Shown one piece after another: positions 1 to 11,683 of a stretch of 64,000 bases of DNA. Within the stretch, counting starts at the first letter, position 1, and every line of letters starts with the position of its first letter. Origin of the DNA: Dechloromonas sp. A34. GTDB lineage: Bacteria; Pseudomonadota; Gammaproteobacteria; Burkholderiales; Rhodocyclaceae. Below the pieces are notes generated by a model. That model made no database searches and was not told where the DNA came from. It saw nothing but the letters and a program-made list of their open reading frames with translations. The stretch is from positions 3,782,001 through 3,846,000 of the forward strand of contig NZ_CP102486.1 of NCBI RefSeq assembly GCF_026261605.1. Reading direction: 5' to 3'. The position numbers were made by a program, and so were the translations under genes.

Positions 1-1076
1 ATGTATTCAAGTTCGCGCAGCTTCAGCGTCTCGCCGCGCAGCAGCCGGCACAACCCGGTCCAGCTGGTGATGCCGAGAATGAAGCAGAGGGCGAGCAGGC
101 GGAGATCGGCGCGTTCGGCGGCAGTCGAGAACCACTGCGGATGGGTGTCGATGACCACCTGCATCATCAGTACCGCGGCGGCGATCAGCAGCACGCCGGG
201 AATCGAGTTGAGCACGGTGTAGATGTACTGGATCACGTCATCGACCCAGCCGCGGAAATAGCCGGCGACGATGCCGAGCAGCACCGCCATCGGCAGCATG
301 ACCAGGGTCGTCACTAGGCCGATGATCAGGCCGGTACGCACGCTTTTGAGGATCTGATAGAGCACGTCCTGGCCGACCTTGTCGGTGCCGAAGACGTGGT
401 ACTGACCGGCCAGCCAGAACAGCGGCACGACGAGCAGCAGCATCAGGCCGAGCGTGATCAGCATGGCATTCCAGGCGAAAGCGGTTTCGCCGCGCCATAT
501 TTTCCGCCAGCCCGCTGCGTCGCCTGGCGCACGGCGGCGATTGACCGCAACGCTCGCCATGCCGGCCACGGACAACCAGGCCAGCAAGGCCACCACGCCG
601 GCACGCAAGGCGGTGAAGCCGGCATCGCTCGCCACCGCGTCCTCGCGTTCGCCGAGATGTTTGCCGCCGTACCTCAGACGCGGATAGTCGCGCACCGTGC
701 CGCCGCCCGGCAGATCGATGGTTTCCTTGGCGTAGAGTCGCGTCGCGAAGGGTTCGGAATAGGTTTTCTCATTGCGCAAGCGCAGCGGCGCGGCCAGCGC
801 ATCGAGCACCGACAGCACCTCGATGGCGTAAGTCACCTTCTGGTCCGCCTTGCCATCCATCTGCACACGGTAGTGCAGCGAATCGAGCAAGCCGATCAGC
901 ACAAAGGCCAGCAAAATGGTGGCCGAGGCCATGCCCACCCGGTTGGCACCGACCCGCCGCCAGGCGGCGAGCAGCGGCGGACTCTTGGCGATCAGCAGGC
1001 CGAAGCCGACCCCGGCGGCGACCAGCAGCCAGATCAGGATGTCCGACCAGAGAACCACGATCTGGAAGCCCGTCAT
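1..1076 (-). CDS. Oligopeptide-type ABC transporter permease, OppC/YejE-like (3' end cut off by window)
   Basis: The reading frame is open from an ATG at 1076 to the left window edge, about 358 codons, so the C-terminus is missing. Hydrophobic segments lie near residues 8-28, 50-65, 158-176 and 203-223. The stretch HVFGTDKVGQDVLYQIL near residue 227 is the hallmark of OppC/DppC/YejE inner-membrane permeases, and several membrane helices follow it. The region between helices 2 and 3 is an expected periplasmic insert of the YejE type. The start overlaps the stop of the upstream YejB-like permease (ATGA), so the two are translationally coupled and should form a heterodimer. The ATPase and binding protein are not next to them in the window. 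The family call is firm; the substrate (peptides or similar) is inferred. Confidence 0.85.
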   Translation of the reverse strand, partial: MTGFQIVVLWSDILIWLLVAAGVGFGLLIAKSPPLLAAWRRVGANRVGMASATILLAFVLIGLLDSLHYRVQMDGKADQKVTYAIEVLSVLDALAAPLRLRNEKTYSEPFATRLYAKETIDLPGGGTVRDYPRLRYGGKHLGEREDAVASDAGFTALRAGVVALLAWLSVAGMASVAVNRRRAPGDAAGWRKIWRGETAFAWNAMLITLGLMLLLVVPLFWLAGQYHVFGTDKVGQDVLYQILKSVRTGLIIGLVTTLVMLPMAVLLGIVAGYFRGWVDDVIQYIYTVLNSIPGVLLIAAAVLMMQVVIDTHPQWFSTAAERADLRLLALCFILGITSWTGLCRLLRGETLKLRELEY

Positions 1077-2049
1077 TCGAAGCGGATCCGCGGATCGACC
1101 ACGGTGTAGGAGATGTCGGTCAGGATCAGGCCGACGATGTAGAGCACCGAGCCGATGAAGACCATCGAGCGCACGACGGCGAAGTCCTGGGCGTTGATCG
1201 CATCGATGGTGTAGCTGCCGAGGCCGGGAATGCCGAAGAAGGATTCGGTCAGCAGCGAGCCCATGAAGAGCAGCGGAATGACCACCACGATGCCGGTCAT
1301 GATCGGGATCAGCGCATTGCGCAGGATGTGGCGGAAGAAGACCACGGTTTCCGCCAGGCCTTTGGCGCGGGCGGTGCGAACGTAGTCCTTGCTGACTTCT
1401 TCGAGGAAGATGGTGCGGTACCAGCGGGCCGAGGAGCCAATGCCGGAAACCACGCCGATCAGCACCGGCAGGATCAGGAAACGCCAGGCTTCCAGCCCGC
1501 CCCGAAACCGGAAATCGGCACCAGCCGCCAGATCTTGCTGATCAGGTATTGGCCGCCGATGATGTAGAACAACCCAGAGATCGACATCATCGCGACGCAG
1601 AGCACGACGCCCCAGAAGTCGAAGGCAGTGGCGCGGAAGAAGGCCAGGGTCAGCGCAAAAGTCACCGTGACGAACAGGCCGAGGATGAAGGTCGGCAGCG
1701 CGATGGCCAGCGAGGGCCCCATGCGGCCGGCAATTTCGCGGGCGATGTCGCGGCCGTCCTCGGCACGGCCGAAGTCGCCGACGAACATGCGGGCCGATTT
1801 CTGGAAGAACACGGTATCGGTGAACACGGCCGTTCCCGCAGCCGCCTCGTTGATCAGCAGCGGCTTGTCGTAGCCGCGCTCGACCTTCCATTTCTGGATC
1901 GCCTCCGGGGTCACCCGTTTGACGCCCAACTGCATGCGCGCCATGTCGTCCGGCGTGTTGACCACGAAGAACAGCGCGAAGGTGATCAGGTTCACCCCGA
2001 TCAGGATCGGGATGGCGTAGAGGAGGCGGCGGACGATGTAGGCGAGCAC
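1073..2049 (-). CDS. Oligopeptide-type ABC permease, YejB/OppB-like, interrupted by a frameshift
   Basis: The first frame (2049 down to about 1492) gives a normal permease N-terminus with the start MLAYIVRRLLYAIPILIGVN, then runs into a stop just after GFGAGW. The family continues in another frame (AWRFLILPVLIG onward) to 1073 and contains the EAA-type loop, KDYVRTARAKGL, that contacts the ATPase. One extra G near 1492 on the coding strand would join the halves as GWEAWRFLILP and give about 325 residues, close to the family size. The gene lies 7 bases after the 511-residue gene and overlaps the OppC-like gene by 4 bases. Because the break is one base in a G run, a sequence error is as likely as a true mutation. 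If real, the transporter is inactive. Confidence 0.8.
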
Positions 2050-2056
2050 AGGCGGA

Positions 2057-3592
2057 TTATGCCAAGACCCGGTTCAGGATCAACACCATCAGCGCAACTA
2101 TCGCCAGCCCCCAGCCCGCTACCGCATAGTCCGAGCGCAGCGGCGGTTCGGCCGGCGCCAGCGGATCGCGGAATTCATCTGGAAAAGGTCGCGGCGGCAC
2201 CGGGACGATCTGCTGATCGGCCGGGTCCTTCGGCAGCCGCGCCCGATACTCGACGCTGTTTTCCACCGGATAGTCGCCCCAGGCCCGGCTCGAGGGAAAC
2301 TGCGGCACGCGGACAAGCAGGATTTCACCGATGTCATCGCCGAGCAGGCGCTCGAATTCGCTCAAGGGGCGGCCGCCCTGCCCGCTCGCCAGGCGCAGCA
2401 GATCGGCGCCCATTTCCTCGAAAGCCGCCGCCGGGTAGAGCCGGGTCTGGTCCTCGCTCAGGTAATCGAACATCTTCTTGCCCTGGCGCAGGCTCAACTC
2501 CCGGATGGCCGTCAGCGGCAGCGCAAGCATTGCCTTCAGCCAGCTTTCCGCACCGCGCGCCACCACCTGCCAGCCCAGCGCGCGGGCCGTCGACACACTG
2601 ATTCCGGTGCAGTTGGTGTGGCCGTGGTGATAGGCGAAGCGGTGGCGGTAGAACTGGTCATAGACCCGCCCGAGTGCCGATTGCAGGTGGGTGGCCGTCC
2701 GCGCATCGTTGAGAATCGCCACCAGCATGTATGACGGCCGGTACCAGGCCTGGCCGCTGTTGAGGTTGCCGAGGTAATTGTCGAGCGGCACGGGCGCGGC
2801 GATGATGCCCTTCTCGCTTTCCGTATCCAGCGTATAGAAATTGTTGACCAGCCAGTCGTCGATCGCGCCCTGCTCGCCAAGGTAGCCGGTCATCAGCGCA
2901 AAATGGCCGCTGTGCGCCTCGTCGTCGTCGCCCTGCGCACCATTCAGCATCAGGCCAAGGACCGCTTGGCCGGCCTGCGGCCCGTTTGAGCCCGGCCGCC
3001 GCCAGACGGATTCGACTGAAAACGGCTCGCGGGCACCACCGCTGGGCTGCGCCCGCACCCAGACGCGCAGCGCCGCCGGCTCGGCCGCCATTTCGCTCCG
3101 GACCGGATTTTCCGGCAGCCGGAAGTTCTCCGGCCAGAAGCTGCGCGCAACAAAAGTCTGCTCTGCATGCTGCCCGCGCAGTTTCAGCGGCTGCCCGCAA
3201 AAATAAACTTCACTGCTCCGGTCGAAATAGGCGCGGTTCAGGGGCAGGCGCGGGACAAGTTCAAGGGCCATCTGACCTCCGTCGGGGCGCGCCACCCGGC
3301 CCTCGACGCCCAGTTCGACCCGCCGCAAGACGTCAGGCGCCCCCAGCCAGATCAGCGGCGGCGGCGCCAGCTCGCTCCCCACCGAGGTTGCGGCGTGCCA
3401 GGCACGCAGATCGTCCCACACCGACAAGCGGTGTTGCGCCCCAACCCCGGCCATACGGTCCTTGGCAACGGCGACGGTTTCGTGCCGAAAATACCAGAGC
3501 GCCGGTTGCGCCAGCTCCTCGGCCAGGGCATGGCCGGTGGTGACGACAAAGCGTTCGCAGGGGAAGAGACCGTAGGCAGGCATCGGTTGCAT
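2057..3592 (-). CDS. Membrane-anchored protein of unknown function, possible papain-like (NlpC/P60 superfamily) fold
   Basis: This 511-residue protein starts with ATG at 3592. It has no clear signal peptide but ends in one strong hydrophobic helix (about residues 488-509), so it is probably C-terminally anchored. Two conserved-looking blocks stand out. SGHFALMTG, near the middle, has a histidine. HTNCTGISVSTARALGW, further on, has a cysteine. A His block before a Cys block resembles permuted NlpC/P60 or YiiX-type hydrolases, but this is weak, motif-level evidence. A proline-rich segment precedes the anchor. The gene is 7 bases upstream of the two ABC permease genes on the same strand, where a binding-protein gene (yejA-like) often sits. 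I do not recognise the family. Confidence 0.7.
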   Translation of the reverse strand: MQPMPAYGLFPCERFVVTTGHALAEELAQPALWYFRHETVAVAKDRMAGVGAQHRLSVWDDLRAWHAATSVGSELAPPPLIWLGAPDVLRRVELGVEGRVARPDGGQMALELVPRLPLNRAYFDRSSEVYFCGQPLKLRGQHAEQTFVARSFWPENFRLPENPVRSEMAAEPAALRVWVRAQPSGGAREPFSVESVWRRPGSNGPQAGQAVLGLMLNGAQGDDDEAHSGHFALMTGYLGEQGAIDDWLVNNFYTLDTESEKGIIAAPVPLDNYLGNLNSGQAWYRPSYMLVAILNDARTATHLQSALGRVYDQFYRHRFAYHHGHTNCTGISVSTARALGWQVVARGAESWLKAMLALPLTAIRELSLRQGKKMFDYLSEDQTRLYPAAAFEEMGADLLRLASGQGGRPLSEFERLLGDDIGEILLVRVPQFPSSRAWGDYPVENSVEYRARLPKDPADQQIVPVPPRPFPDEFRDPLAPAEPPLRSDYAVAGWGLAIVALMVLILNRVLA

Positions 3593-3640
3593 TCTGGCCG
3601 ATCTGGGGCGAATGTGGGTTACAATGCGCGCCCTGAAAAC

Positions 3641-3666
3641 AAAAAAGCCCGTGAAATCACGGGCTT
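3641..3666 (-). terminator. Rho-independent terminator behind tRNA-Ser
   Basis: On the minus strand a perfect inverted repeat (AAGCCCGTGA and TCACGGGCTT around a 2-base loop) is followed by six T residues. It lies 18 bases beyond the 3' end of the tRNA-Ser gene and should end that transcript before the downstream 511-residue gene. Confidence 0.9.
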
Positions 3667-3683
3667 ATCTGCACAATTCGCTG

Positions 3684-3771
<88 letters not shown>

Positions 3772-3798
3772 GCAGCGGGCCGCATAATAGCACAACAG

Positions 3799-6493
<2,695 letters not shown>

Positions 6494-6503
6494 TCAGCCG
6501 GTC

Positions 6504-6509
6504 ATTATA
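6504..6509 (-). promoter_or_regulatory. Possible -10 element of the serS promoter
   Basis: On the minus strand a perfect TATAAT lies 28 bases before the serS ATG. No convincing -35 hexamer is found 16-18 bases further upstream, so this remains a candidate based on one hexamer and its position in the 162-base divergent spacer between serS and the NosR-like gene. Confidence 0.35.
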
Positions 6510-6637
6510 CGTGAGGCCCATGTCATCCGCTTCCCGGGCCAAACCGGCATTTCCGCACCGTTGGCCAATGAATTTCGTTACCATGGCCGGCATAACAAAA
6601 GACATCCGAAAATGCCCGCGCAACCTCGGAGACAGCA

Positions 6638-8809
6638 ATGGGAAGTCCATTTCCAGTTGCATCGCGTTCACGCGCCACGGCCATCGCGCTCATTCGCTTT
6701 TTGAGCGTTTTCTGCCTATTCCTGACCAGCGGAATCTTCCCGGCCGCCGACGCCGGCGAGCTGAGCAAGGCCGACATCGAACGGCGCTTCCAGCCGCCAC
6801 TGCACGTTCAGGAAAAGCTCAGCCAGATTCCCGCCTGGCCGCTGACCAGCGAACTGGAGCCGGAAGGCGGGCCGGTCGGCTACGTGTTCGAATCGATCGA
6901 TCTGGCACCGGTTCCCGGCTTCGAGGGCACGCCGATGAATTTCCTGGTCTCGATCGACCGCAAGGGGAACTTCCTCAACGTCGAACTGCTGCGCCAACAC
7001 GAACCGGTCTTCCTCGGCGGCCTCGGTGAAGCGCCGCTTCGCGAATTCGTCACCCAATACGCCGGCCGCAATCTCAAGCAGCAATTCCTGATCGCCCTCA
7101 ATGCCGCCCGCAACCGCAGCGGCCCGGCCGACAGCCGGAGCGACCAGACGACGCTGGACGGCGTTGCCAAGGCCACCGCCTCGGTGCGCATCGTCAACCA
7201 GACGGTGCTCGGCGCCGCGCTCGAAGTCGCCCGTGCCAAGTTGGGTTTCGCCGACCGCAGCCAGCGCGGCCCAGCCGCCCAGGTGCGCCCGGAGATCGAC
7301 GCCCCACTGACTTTTGCCGAAATGCTGAACAACGGCATGGTCGGACACCTGCGCCTGAGCAACGCCGAGGTCGAAAAGCTGTTCGCCGGAACCGACGGCG
7401 CCGGGATCGATGAAGAGGGTCTCGCCCAGCCCGAGGCGGTCTTCGCCGACATCTATATCGCCTACCTGAACACGCCGAGCATCGGCCGCGCCATTCTCGG
7501 CGAGGCGCAGTACCAGGCGGCGATGGCGCGCAATTTCGAGAACCGGCACCTGTGGTGGATCGGCTCGGCCGGGCGCTACCCCATCGTCGATGACAATTTC
7601 GTACCCGGTGGCCAGTCATCCCGGCTGCGCATGGCGCAGGACGGCCTGTTTCTCGAACTGCGCGACCAGGGTTTCGACCCGACCGCCATCGCCGGCCCGC
7701 TGGAGCTCAATACCTCCCGCCTGTTCGGCGTCTATGCCGAGGCCGGACTCGACCCCGGCCGGCCACTTGAACTGAGCCTGACCATCACCCGGGCCAAAGG
7801 CATGATCCTGCCCACCCTGACCCACCAGACAGTCAGCCTGTCTTACGCCCCGCCGGCCCGGCTCTTCATCTACCCGCCGGCACCGCTGCCGGAATGGCTC
7901 CTGGCCTGGCAGCAGCGCGGACTTGATCTCGCCATCCTGAGCGCCGCGCTGATCCTGCTCAGCGTCGTCCTCACCCGCCCGCGCTGGATATCGATCGACG
8001 CCCGGCGCCTGAAGATTTTCCGCCTCGGCTTCCTGAGCTTCACCTTGCTCTATGTCGGCTGGTACGCTCAGGGGCAACTCTCCATCGTCCAGGTCACCGG
8101 CGCCCTCAAGGCGCTGAAGGCCGGCCAGGGTCTGGCGAGCTTTCTCTACGATCCGATCTCGCTGCTGCTCATCGCCTTCACGCTGTTCAGCTTCGTGATC
8201 TGGGGACGCGGTACGTTCTGCGGCTGGCTCTGCCCGTTCGGCGCCCTGCAGGAATTCGTCGGCTGGCTCGCCCGCCGGCTGCATGTGCCGCGCCTGCACA
8301 TTCCGCTGGCGCTGGCCAAGCGTCTCGAAGGCGGTCGCTACCTCGTCCTTGCCGTGCTGGTCGGCGCCGCCCTCTTCCTGCCCCGCCAGGGCGAAAGCCT
8401 GAACGAAATCGAACCTTTCAAGACCGCCATCACCGTCGGTTTCGACCGCAACTGGCCGTTCGTCGCCTATGCCGCCGGCCTGCTGTTGGTCGGCGCCTTC
8501 TATTACAAGTTCTTCTGTCGCTTCATCTGCCCGCTGGGCGGCGTGATGTCGCTCGGCGGGCGTCTGCGCCGTTTCGACTGGCTGCCCCGCCGCGCCGAGT
8601 GCGGCAAGCCCTGCCAGAGCTGCAAGGCCAAATGCGCCTACGACGCCATTGAACCGAGCGGCGAAATCCGTTACGACGCCTGCTTCCAGTGCCTGGACTG
8701 CGTCGGCATCTACCATGACGCCCAACGCTGCACCCCGATCCTGCTCTACGAGAAGAAGGGGATGGTCCTCACCCCGAAAGGCGTCATGCGCGGCGCAGCA
8801 GGCGACTGA
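6638..8809 (+). CDS. NosR/NirI-family membrane flavo-iron-sulfur protein
   Basis: This 723-residue protein has a signal or anchor sequence (residues 13-38), a periplasmic FMN-binding domain, a polytopic membrane core and C-terminal iron-sulfur motifs. In the FMN domain, DGVAKATAS (174-182) matches the flavin attachment pattern, with Thr180 as the likely covalent site. Membrane helices start near 430. The CxxxCP pairs C528/C532 and C627/C631 are those of NosR/NirI. C655, C659, C662, C666, then C682, C685, C688 and C698 suit ferredoxin-like clusters. NosR supports nitrous oxide reductase and NirI supports cytochrome cd1 reductase, probably by electron transfer. No nos or nir gene lies in the window, so its partner is unknown. 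GGAGA precedes the ATG. The 3' end overlaps the convergent DUF4126 gene by 26 bases. Confidence 0.88.
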   Translation: MGSPFPVASRSRATAIALIRFLSVFCLFLTSGIFPAADAGELSKADIERRFQPPLHVQEKLSQIPAWPLTSELEPEGGPVGYVFESIDLAPVPGFEGTPMNFLVSIDRKGNFLNVELLRQHEPVFLGGLGEAPLREFVTQYAGRNLKQQFLIALNAARNRSGPADSRSDQTTLDGVAKATASVRIVNQTVLGAALEVARAKLGFADRSQRGPAAQVRPEIDAPLTFAEMLNNGMVGHLRLSNAEVEKLFAGTDGAGIDEEGLAQPEAVFADIYIAYLNTPSIGRAILGEAQYQAAMARNFENRHLWWIGSAGRYPIVDDNFVPGGQSSRLRMAQDGLFLELRDQGFDPTAIAGPLELNTSRLFGVYAEAGLDPGRPLELSLTITRAKGMILPTLTHQTVSLSYAPPARLFIYPPAPLPEWLLAWQQRGLDLAILSAALILLSVVLTRPRWISIDARRLKIFRLGFLSFTLLYVGWYAQGQLSIVQVTGALKALKAGQGLASFLYDPISLLLIAFTLFSFVIWGRGTFCGWLCPFGALQEFVGWLARRLHVPRLHIPLALAKRLEGGRYLVLAVLVGAALFLPRQGESLNEIEPFKTAITVGFDRNWPFVAYAAGLLLVGAFYYKFFCRFICPLGGVMSLGGRLRRFDWLPRRAECGKPCQSCKAKCAYDAIEPSGEIRYDACFQCLDCVGIYHDAQRCTPILLYEKKGMVLTPKGVMRGAAGD

Positions 8810-9359
8810 GCAACGACCAGAAACGGGCCAGCAGCCAGCCGGCGAGGATCAGGAAAAGGAGCAGCAGGCCGAGAAACAGCAGCGGCGAAGCAATCATCGC
8901 CCACAGCCCGCCGAGCACCATGCCCTCCTCGCCGAACGAGGCCAACCAGTTGGAAAACGGCTCGGGCGAGGTATTGATCGCCAGCCGGCTGCCGGCCTTG
9001 GCGAAATGGGTGCCGGCCGTGATCGTGCCGCCGATCAGGCCGGCCGCCACCATCCACGACGGATCGGCCTCGCCCAAGGCCAGCGCGGCGAGCAGCGCCC
9101 CGGCGGGAATCCGGATGAAGGTCTGAACGCTGTCCCACAGCGAATCGAAGGCCGGGATCTTGTCGGCGACCAGTTCGGCGAAGGCCATCAGGCCGGCCGC
9201 CCCGATCACCAGCGGGTTCCTGAGCACGGACAGGGTTTCCGGCAGCTGCAGATAACCGAAATATGACAATACCCCGGCCAGGAAAACCACCAGATACAGC
9301 CGCAAACCGCTGGCCCAGGCCAGACCGGCCGAGAGGGCGATGGTCTGGACCAGGTCCAT
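8784..9359 (-). CDS. DUF4126 family integral membrane protein
   Basis: The protein has 191 residues and about five hydrophobic segments, with glycine-rich turns such as GLIGGTITAGTHFAKAGSR that are typical of DUF4126 proteins, whose function is not known. The start codon shares one base with the rarA stop (TAATG on the coding strand), so the two genes form a tight minus-strand pair with rarA first. The 3' end runs 26 bases into the convergent NosR-like gene. The family call rests on overall pattern rather than a catalytic motif. Confidence 0.75.
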   Translation of the reverse strand: MDLVQTIALSAGLAWASGLRLYLVVFLAGVLSYFGYLQLPETLSVLRNPLVIGAAGLMAFAELVADKIPAFDSLWDSVQTFIRIPAGALLAALALGEADPSWMVAAGLIGGTITAGTHFAKAGSRLAINTSPEPFSNWLASFGEEGMVLGGLWAMIASPLLFLGLLLLFLILAGWLLARFWSLLSRLLRRA

Positions 9360-10675
9360 TATTTTTTGGCCTTGCGGTCCAGTTCGCGCAGATGGGCCAA
9401 TTTCTCGCCGATCTTGCCCTCCAGCCCGCGCGGCGTCGGCTGGTACCAGCCCGGCTCGGCCATGCCGTCCGGCATGTAGGTCTCGCCAGCGGCATAGGCT
9501 TCCGGCTCGTCATGGGCATAGCGGTAGGCGTGGCCGTAGCCGAGTTCCTTCATCAGCTTGGTCGGCGCGTTGCGCAGGTGGACCGGCACCGGCCGCGAGC
9601 CATCCTTGGCGACGAAGGCGCGTGCCGCGTTGTAGGCGTTGTAGCCGGCGTTCGACTTGGCGGCGACGGCGAGGTAGATCACGGCCTGGCCGAGGGCCAG
9701 TTCGCCTTCCGGCGAGCCGAGACGTTCGTAGGTCGCCGCCGCGTCGTTGGCCATCTGCATGGCACGCGGGTCGGCCAGGCCGATGTCTTCCCAGGCCATG
9801 CGGATGATGCGCCGGGCCAGGTAGCGCGGGTCGGCGCCGCCGTCGAGCATGCGGGTCAGCCAGTAGAGCGCGCCATCCGGGTTGGAACCGCGCACCGACT
9901 TGTGCAGGGCGGAAATCTGGTCGTAGAAGGCGTCGCCGCCCTTGTCGAAACGGCGCAGGCTCTGCGCCATGGTGGCGTCGATAAAGGCGCCATCGACCGT
10001 CGCGATGCCCGCCGTATGGGCCGCCGTGCGCACCTGTTCGAGCAGGTTGAGCAGTCGCCGCGCGTCGCCATCGGCCAGCCCGATCAGCCGCTCGCGGGCC
10101 GCGGCGTCGAAACTGAGGTCGGCCAGCGCCCGTTCGCCGGCCCGGTCGAACAGGGTGCCCATCTCGGCTTCGTCGAGCGACTTCAGCACATAGACCGAAG
10201 CGCGCGACAGCAAGGCGGAATTGACCTCGAACGACGGGTTCTCGGTGGTTGCCCCGATGAAGGTCAGCAAGCCGGATTCGACGAAAGGCAGGAAGCCGTC
10301 CTGCTGCGCCTTGTTGAAGCGGTGGATTTCATCGACGAAAAGGATCGTCCGCTTGCCCTGCCCCCGCCACATCTCGGCCTGCGCCACCGCCTCGCGCACC
10401 TCCTTGATGCCGGAGAAGACGGCGGAGAGCGCGATGAACTCGCACTGGAACTGGGTCGCCATCATCCGTGCCAGCGTTGTCTTGCCGACGCCGGGCGGCC
10501 CCCAGAGGATCATCGAATGCGGCTGCCCCGACTCGAAAGCCAGGCGCAGCGGCTTGCCTGGCCCGAGCAGGTGCTGCTGGCCGATCACCTCGTCCGGCGT
10601 TTGCGGCCGCAGTTGTTCGGCAAGAGGTGCATGCCGGTGCTCATCGGCATGCTGCGAAAAAAGGTCTTCAGACAT
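9359..10675 (-). CDS. rarA: Replication-associated recombination protein A (AAA+ ATPase)
   Basis: RarA/MgsA is a clamp-loader-like AAA+ ATPase that acts at stalled replication forks and single-strand/double-strand DNA junctions. From the chosen ATG the protein has 438 residues, with Walker A GPPGVGKT at 59-66, Walker B FVDEIH at 113-118, an arginine-rich sensor region and the C-terminal tetramerisation domain ([16 protein letters not shown]). The frame stays open 80 codons further upstream, but those residues are not protein-like and the family begins near MSEDLFSQH, so 10675 is preferred. In relatives rarA often sits between lolA and serS. Here it is near both, with other genes inserted on each side. 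Confidence 0.95.
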   Translation of the reverse strand: MSEDLFSQHADEHRHAPLAEQLRPQTPDEVIGQQHLLGPGKPLRLAFESGQPHSMILWGPPGVGKTTLARMMATQFQCEFIALSAVFSGIKEVREAVAQAEMWRGQGKRTILFVDEIHRFNKAQQDGFLPFVESGLLTFIGATTENPSFEVNSALLSRASVYVLKSLDEAEMGTLFDRAGERALADLSFDAAARERLIGLADGDARRLLNLLEQVRTAAHTAGIATVDGAFIDATMAQSLRRFDKGGDAFYDQISALHKSVRGSNPDGALYWLTRMLDGGADPRYLARRIIRMAWEDIGLADPRAMQMANDAAATYERLGSPEGELALGQAVIYLAVAAKSNAGYNAYNAARAFVAKDGSRPVPVHLRNAPTKLMKELGYGHAYRYAHDEPEAYAAGETYMPDGMAEPGWYQPTPRGLEGKIGEKLAHLRELDRKAKK

Positions 10676-10913
10676 CGTTACATTGCATCCAGCGAAGAAG
10701 TGATACCGCGGCATGGCCGGACGGCTATTGTGCGAGACAGATATCGTAACCGGAGAGCGGCCAATGCGTCGCGAAAGCGTGCCGCAAAGTAAGCGATCCC
10801 GGATGGCGTAAGCCATGAAACCGCCCCCCTTACCTGGCAACAAGGCATTTTTTCCGTCAAGAAGGCTATAAGCAAGAATGCCGGGCTGGACTATCCTGAC
10901 GAATTCCATACGC

Positions 10914-10920
10914 AAGGAGG
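10914..10920 (+). promoter_or_regulatory. Strong ribosome binding site of the GFA-family gene
   Basis: AAGGAGG, a perfect Shine-Dalgarno match, lies 8 bases before the ATG at 10929. It fixes the start and rules out the other-frame ATG at 10922, which would be too close to the site. Confidence 0.8.
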
Positions 10921-10928
10921 TATGACCG

Positions 10929-11276
10929 ATGATCTACAAAGGGAGTTGTCACTGTGGTCGGGTGGCGTACGAGGTCGAAGGTGAGATCAAGGGCGCCGTC
11001 GCCTGTAATTGCTCGATCTGTTCGCGCAAGGGGTCGCTGCTGTGGTTCGTGCCGAGAGATAAGCTGAAACTGCTGACGCCGGAAGATGCCGCCGGCACCT
11101 ACACCTTCAACAAGCACGTCATCCAGCACCGTTTCTGCCCGGTTTGCGGCATTCACCCTTACGCCGAGGGGGTCGATCCCAAGGGCAAGCAGATGGCCGC
11201 CATCAACCTTCGCTGCCTGGAAGATGTCGACCTGGCGGCCATCCCCGTGCAGAACTTCGACGGGCGTTCGTTGTGA
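10929..11276 (+). CDS. GFA-domain zinc protein (glutathione-dependent formaldehyde-activating enzyme-like)
   Basis: This 115-residue protein carries the zinc-cysteine pattern of the GFA/CENP-V fold: Cys7 and Cys9 (CHC), Cys26, Cys28 and Cys31 (CNCSIC), and Cys70 and Cys73 (CPVC). The prototype Gfa speeds S-hydroxymethylglutathione formation, but most single-domain members have no known substrate, so a specific reaction cannot be assigned. The start has a strong ribosome binding site. The stop overlaps the GTG start of the next gene (GTGA), so the two are co-translated. No formaldehyde oxidation gene is nearby. Confidence 0.88.
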   Translation: MIYKGSCHCGRVAYEVEGEIKGAVACNCSICSRKGSLLWFVPRDKLKLLTPEDAAGTYTFNKHVIQHRFCPVCGIHPYAEGVDPKGKQMAAINLRCLEDVDLAAIPVQNFDGRSL

Positions 11277-11674
11277 AGGCCATCAAGGCCGGCATCGCCT
11301 ACTTTGGGCTGGCGTTTGCCGCAGGTTTCGCCATGGGGACGGTGCGCGTCCTTTTCCTGGTGCCGCGCCTGGGCGAGCGTCTGGCCGAACTGCTCGAGAT
11401 GCCGTTCATGCTGGTGGCGATCTGGTGGGCGGCGCGCTTTGTTGCCAGGCGCTTCGCTTTGGCGAGAGTTGTTTCGGTACGCCTTACCACCGGTCTCGTC
11501 GCGCTGATCCTGCTACTCGGCGCCGAAATCCTGCTCGCCGCAATGCTTCAGGACCGCTCGCTTGGCGACTACCTCGCCAGCCGCGATCCGGTTTCGGGTG
11601 GCGTCTATCTGCTCATGCTCGGGCTGTTCGCGGCCATGCCGCTGATCCTGGCACGCTGCACGAGCAAGGCTTAG
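11273..11674 (+). CDS. Small integral membrane protein of unknown function
   Basis: A GTG start at 11273 overlaps the stop of the GFA gene by 4 bases and gives a 133-residue protein. It has four predicted membrane helices (about residues 5-25, 35-52, 65-88 and 105-125) and almost no hydrophilic domain. The frame is open further upstream, but that part only shadows the GFA gene. The coupling suggests a shared role with the GFA protein, but nothing in the sequence names one. Its end lies 9 bases from the convergent lolA stop. Confidence 0.7.
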   Translation: MKAIKAGIAYFGLAFAAGFAMGTVRVLFLVPRLGERLAELLEMPFMLVAIWWAARFVARRFALARVVSVRLTTGLVALILLLGAEILLAAMLQDRSLGDYLASRDPVSGGVYLLMLGLFAAMPLILARCTSKA

Positions 11675-11683
11675 GGCTGCTTC

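Noticed and set aside
1441..1540. Programmed frameshifting in the YejB-like permease
   Set aside because: No X-XXY-YYZ slippery heptamer with a following hairpin is evident, programmed shifting is not known in this family, and two unrelated genes show the same one-base G-run defect.
9263..10792. A 509-codon plus-strand frame across rarA
   Set aside because: It mirrors rarA, which has all AAA+ motifs. The antisense product has no recognisable domain and no ribosome binding site.
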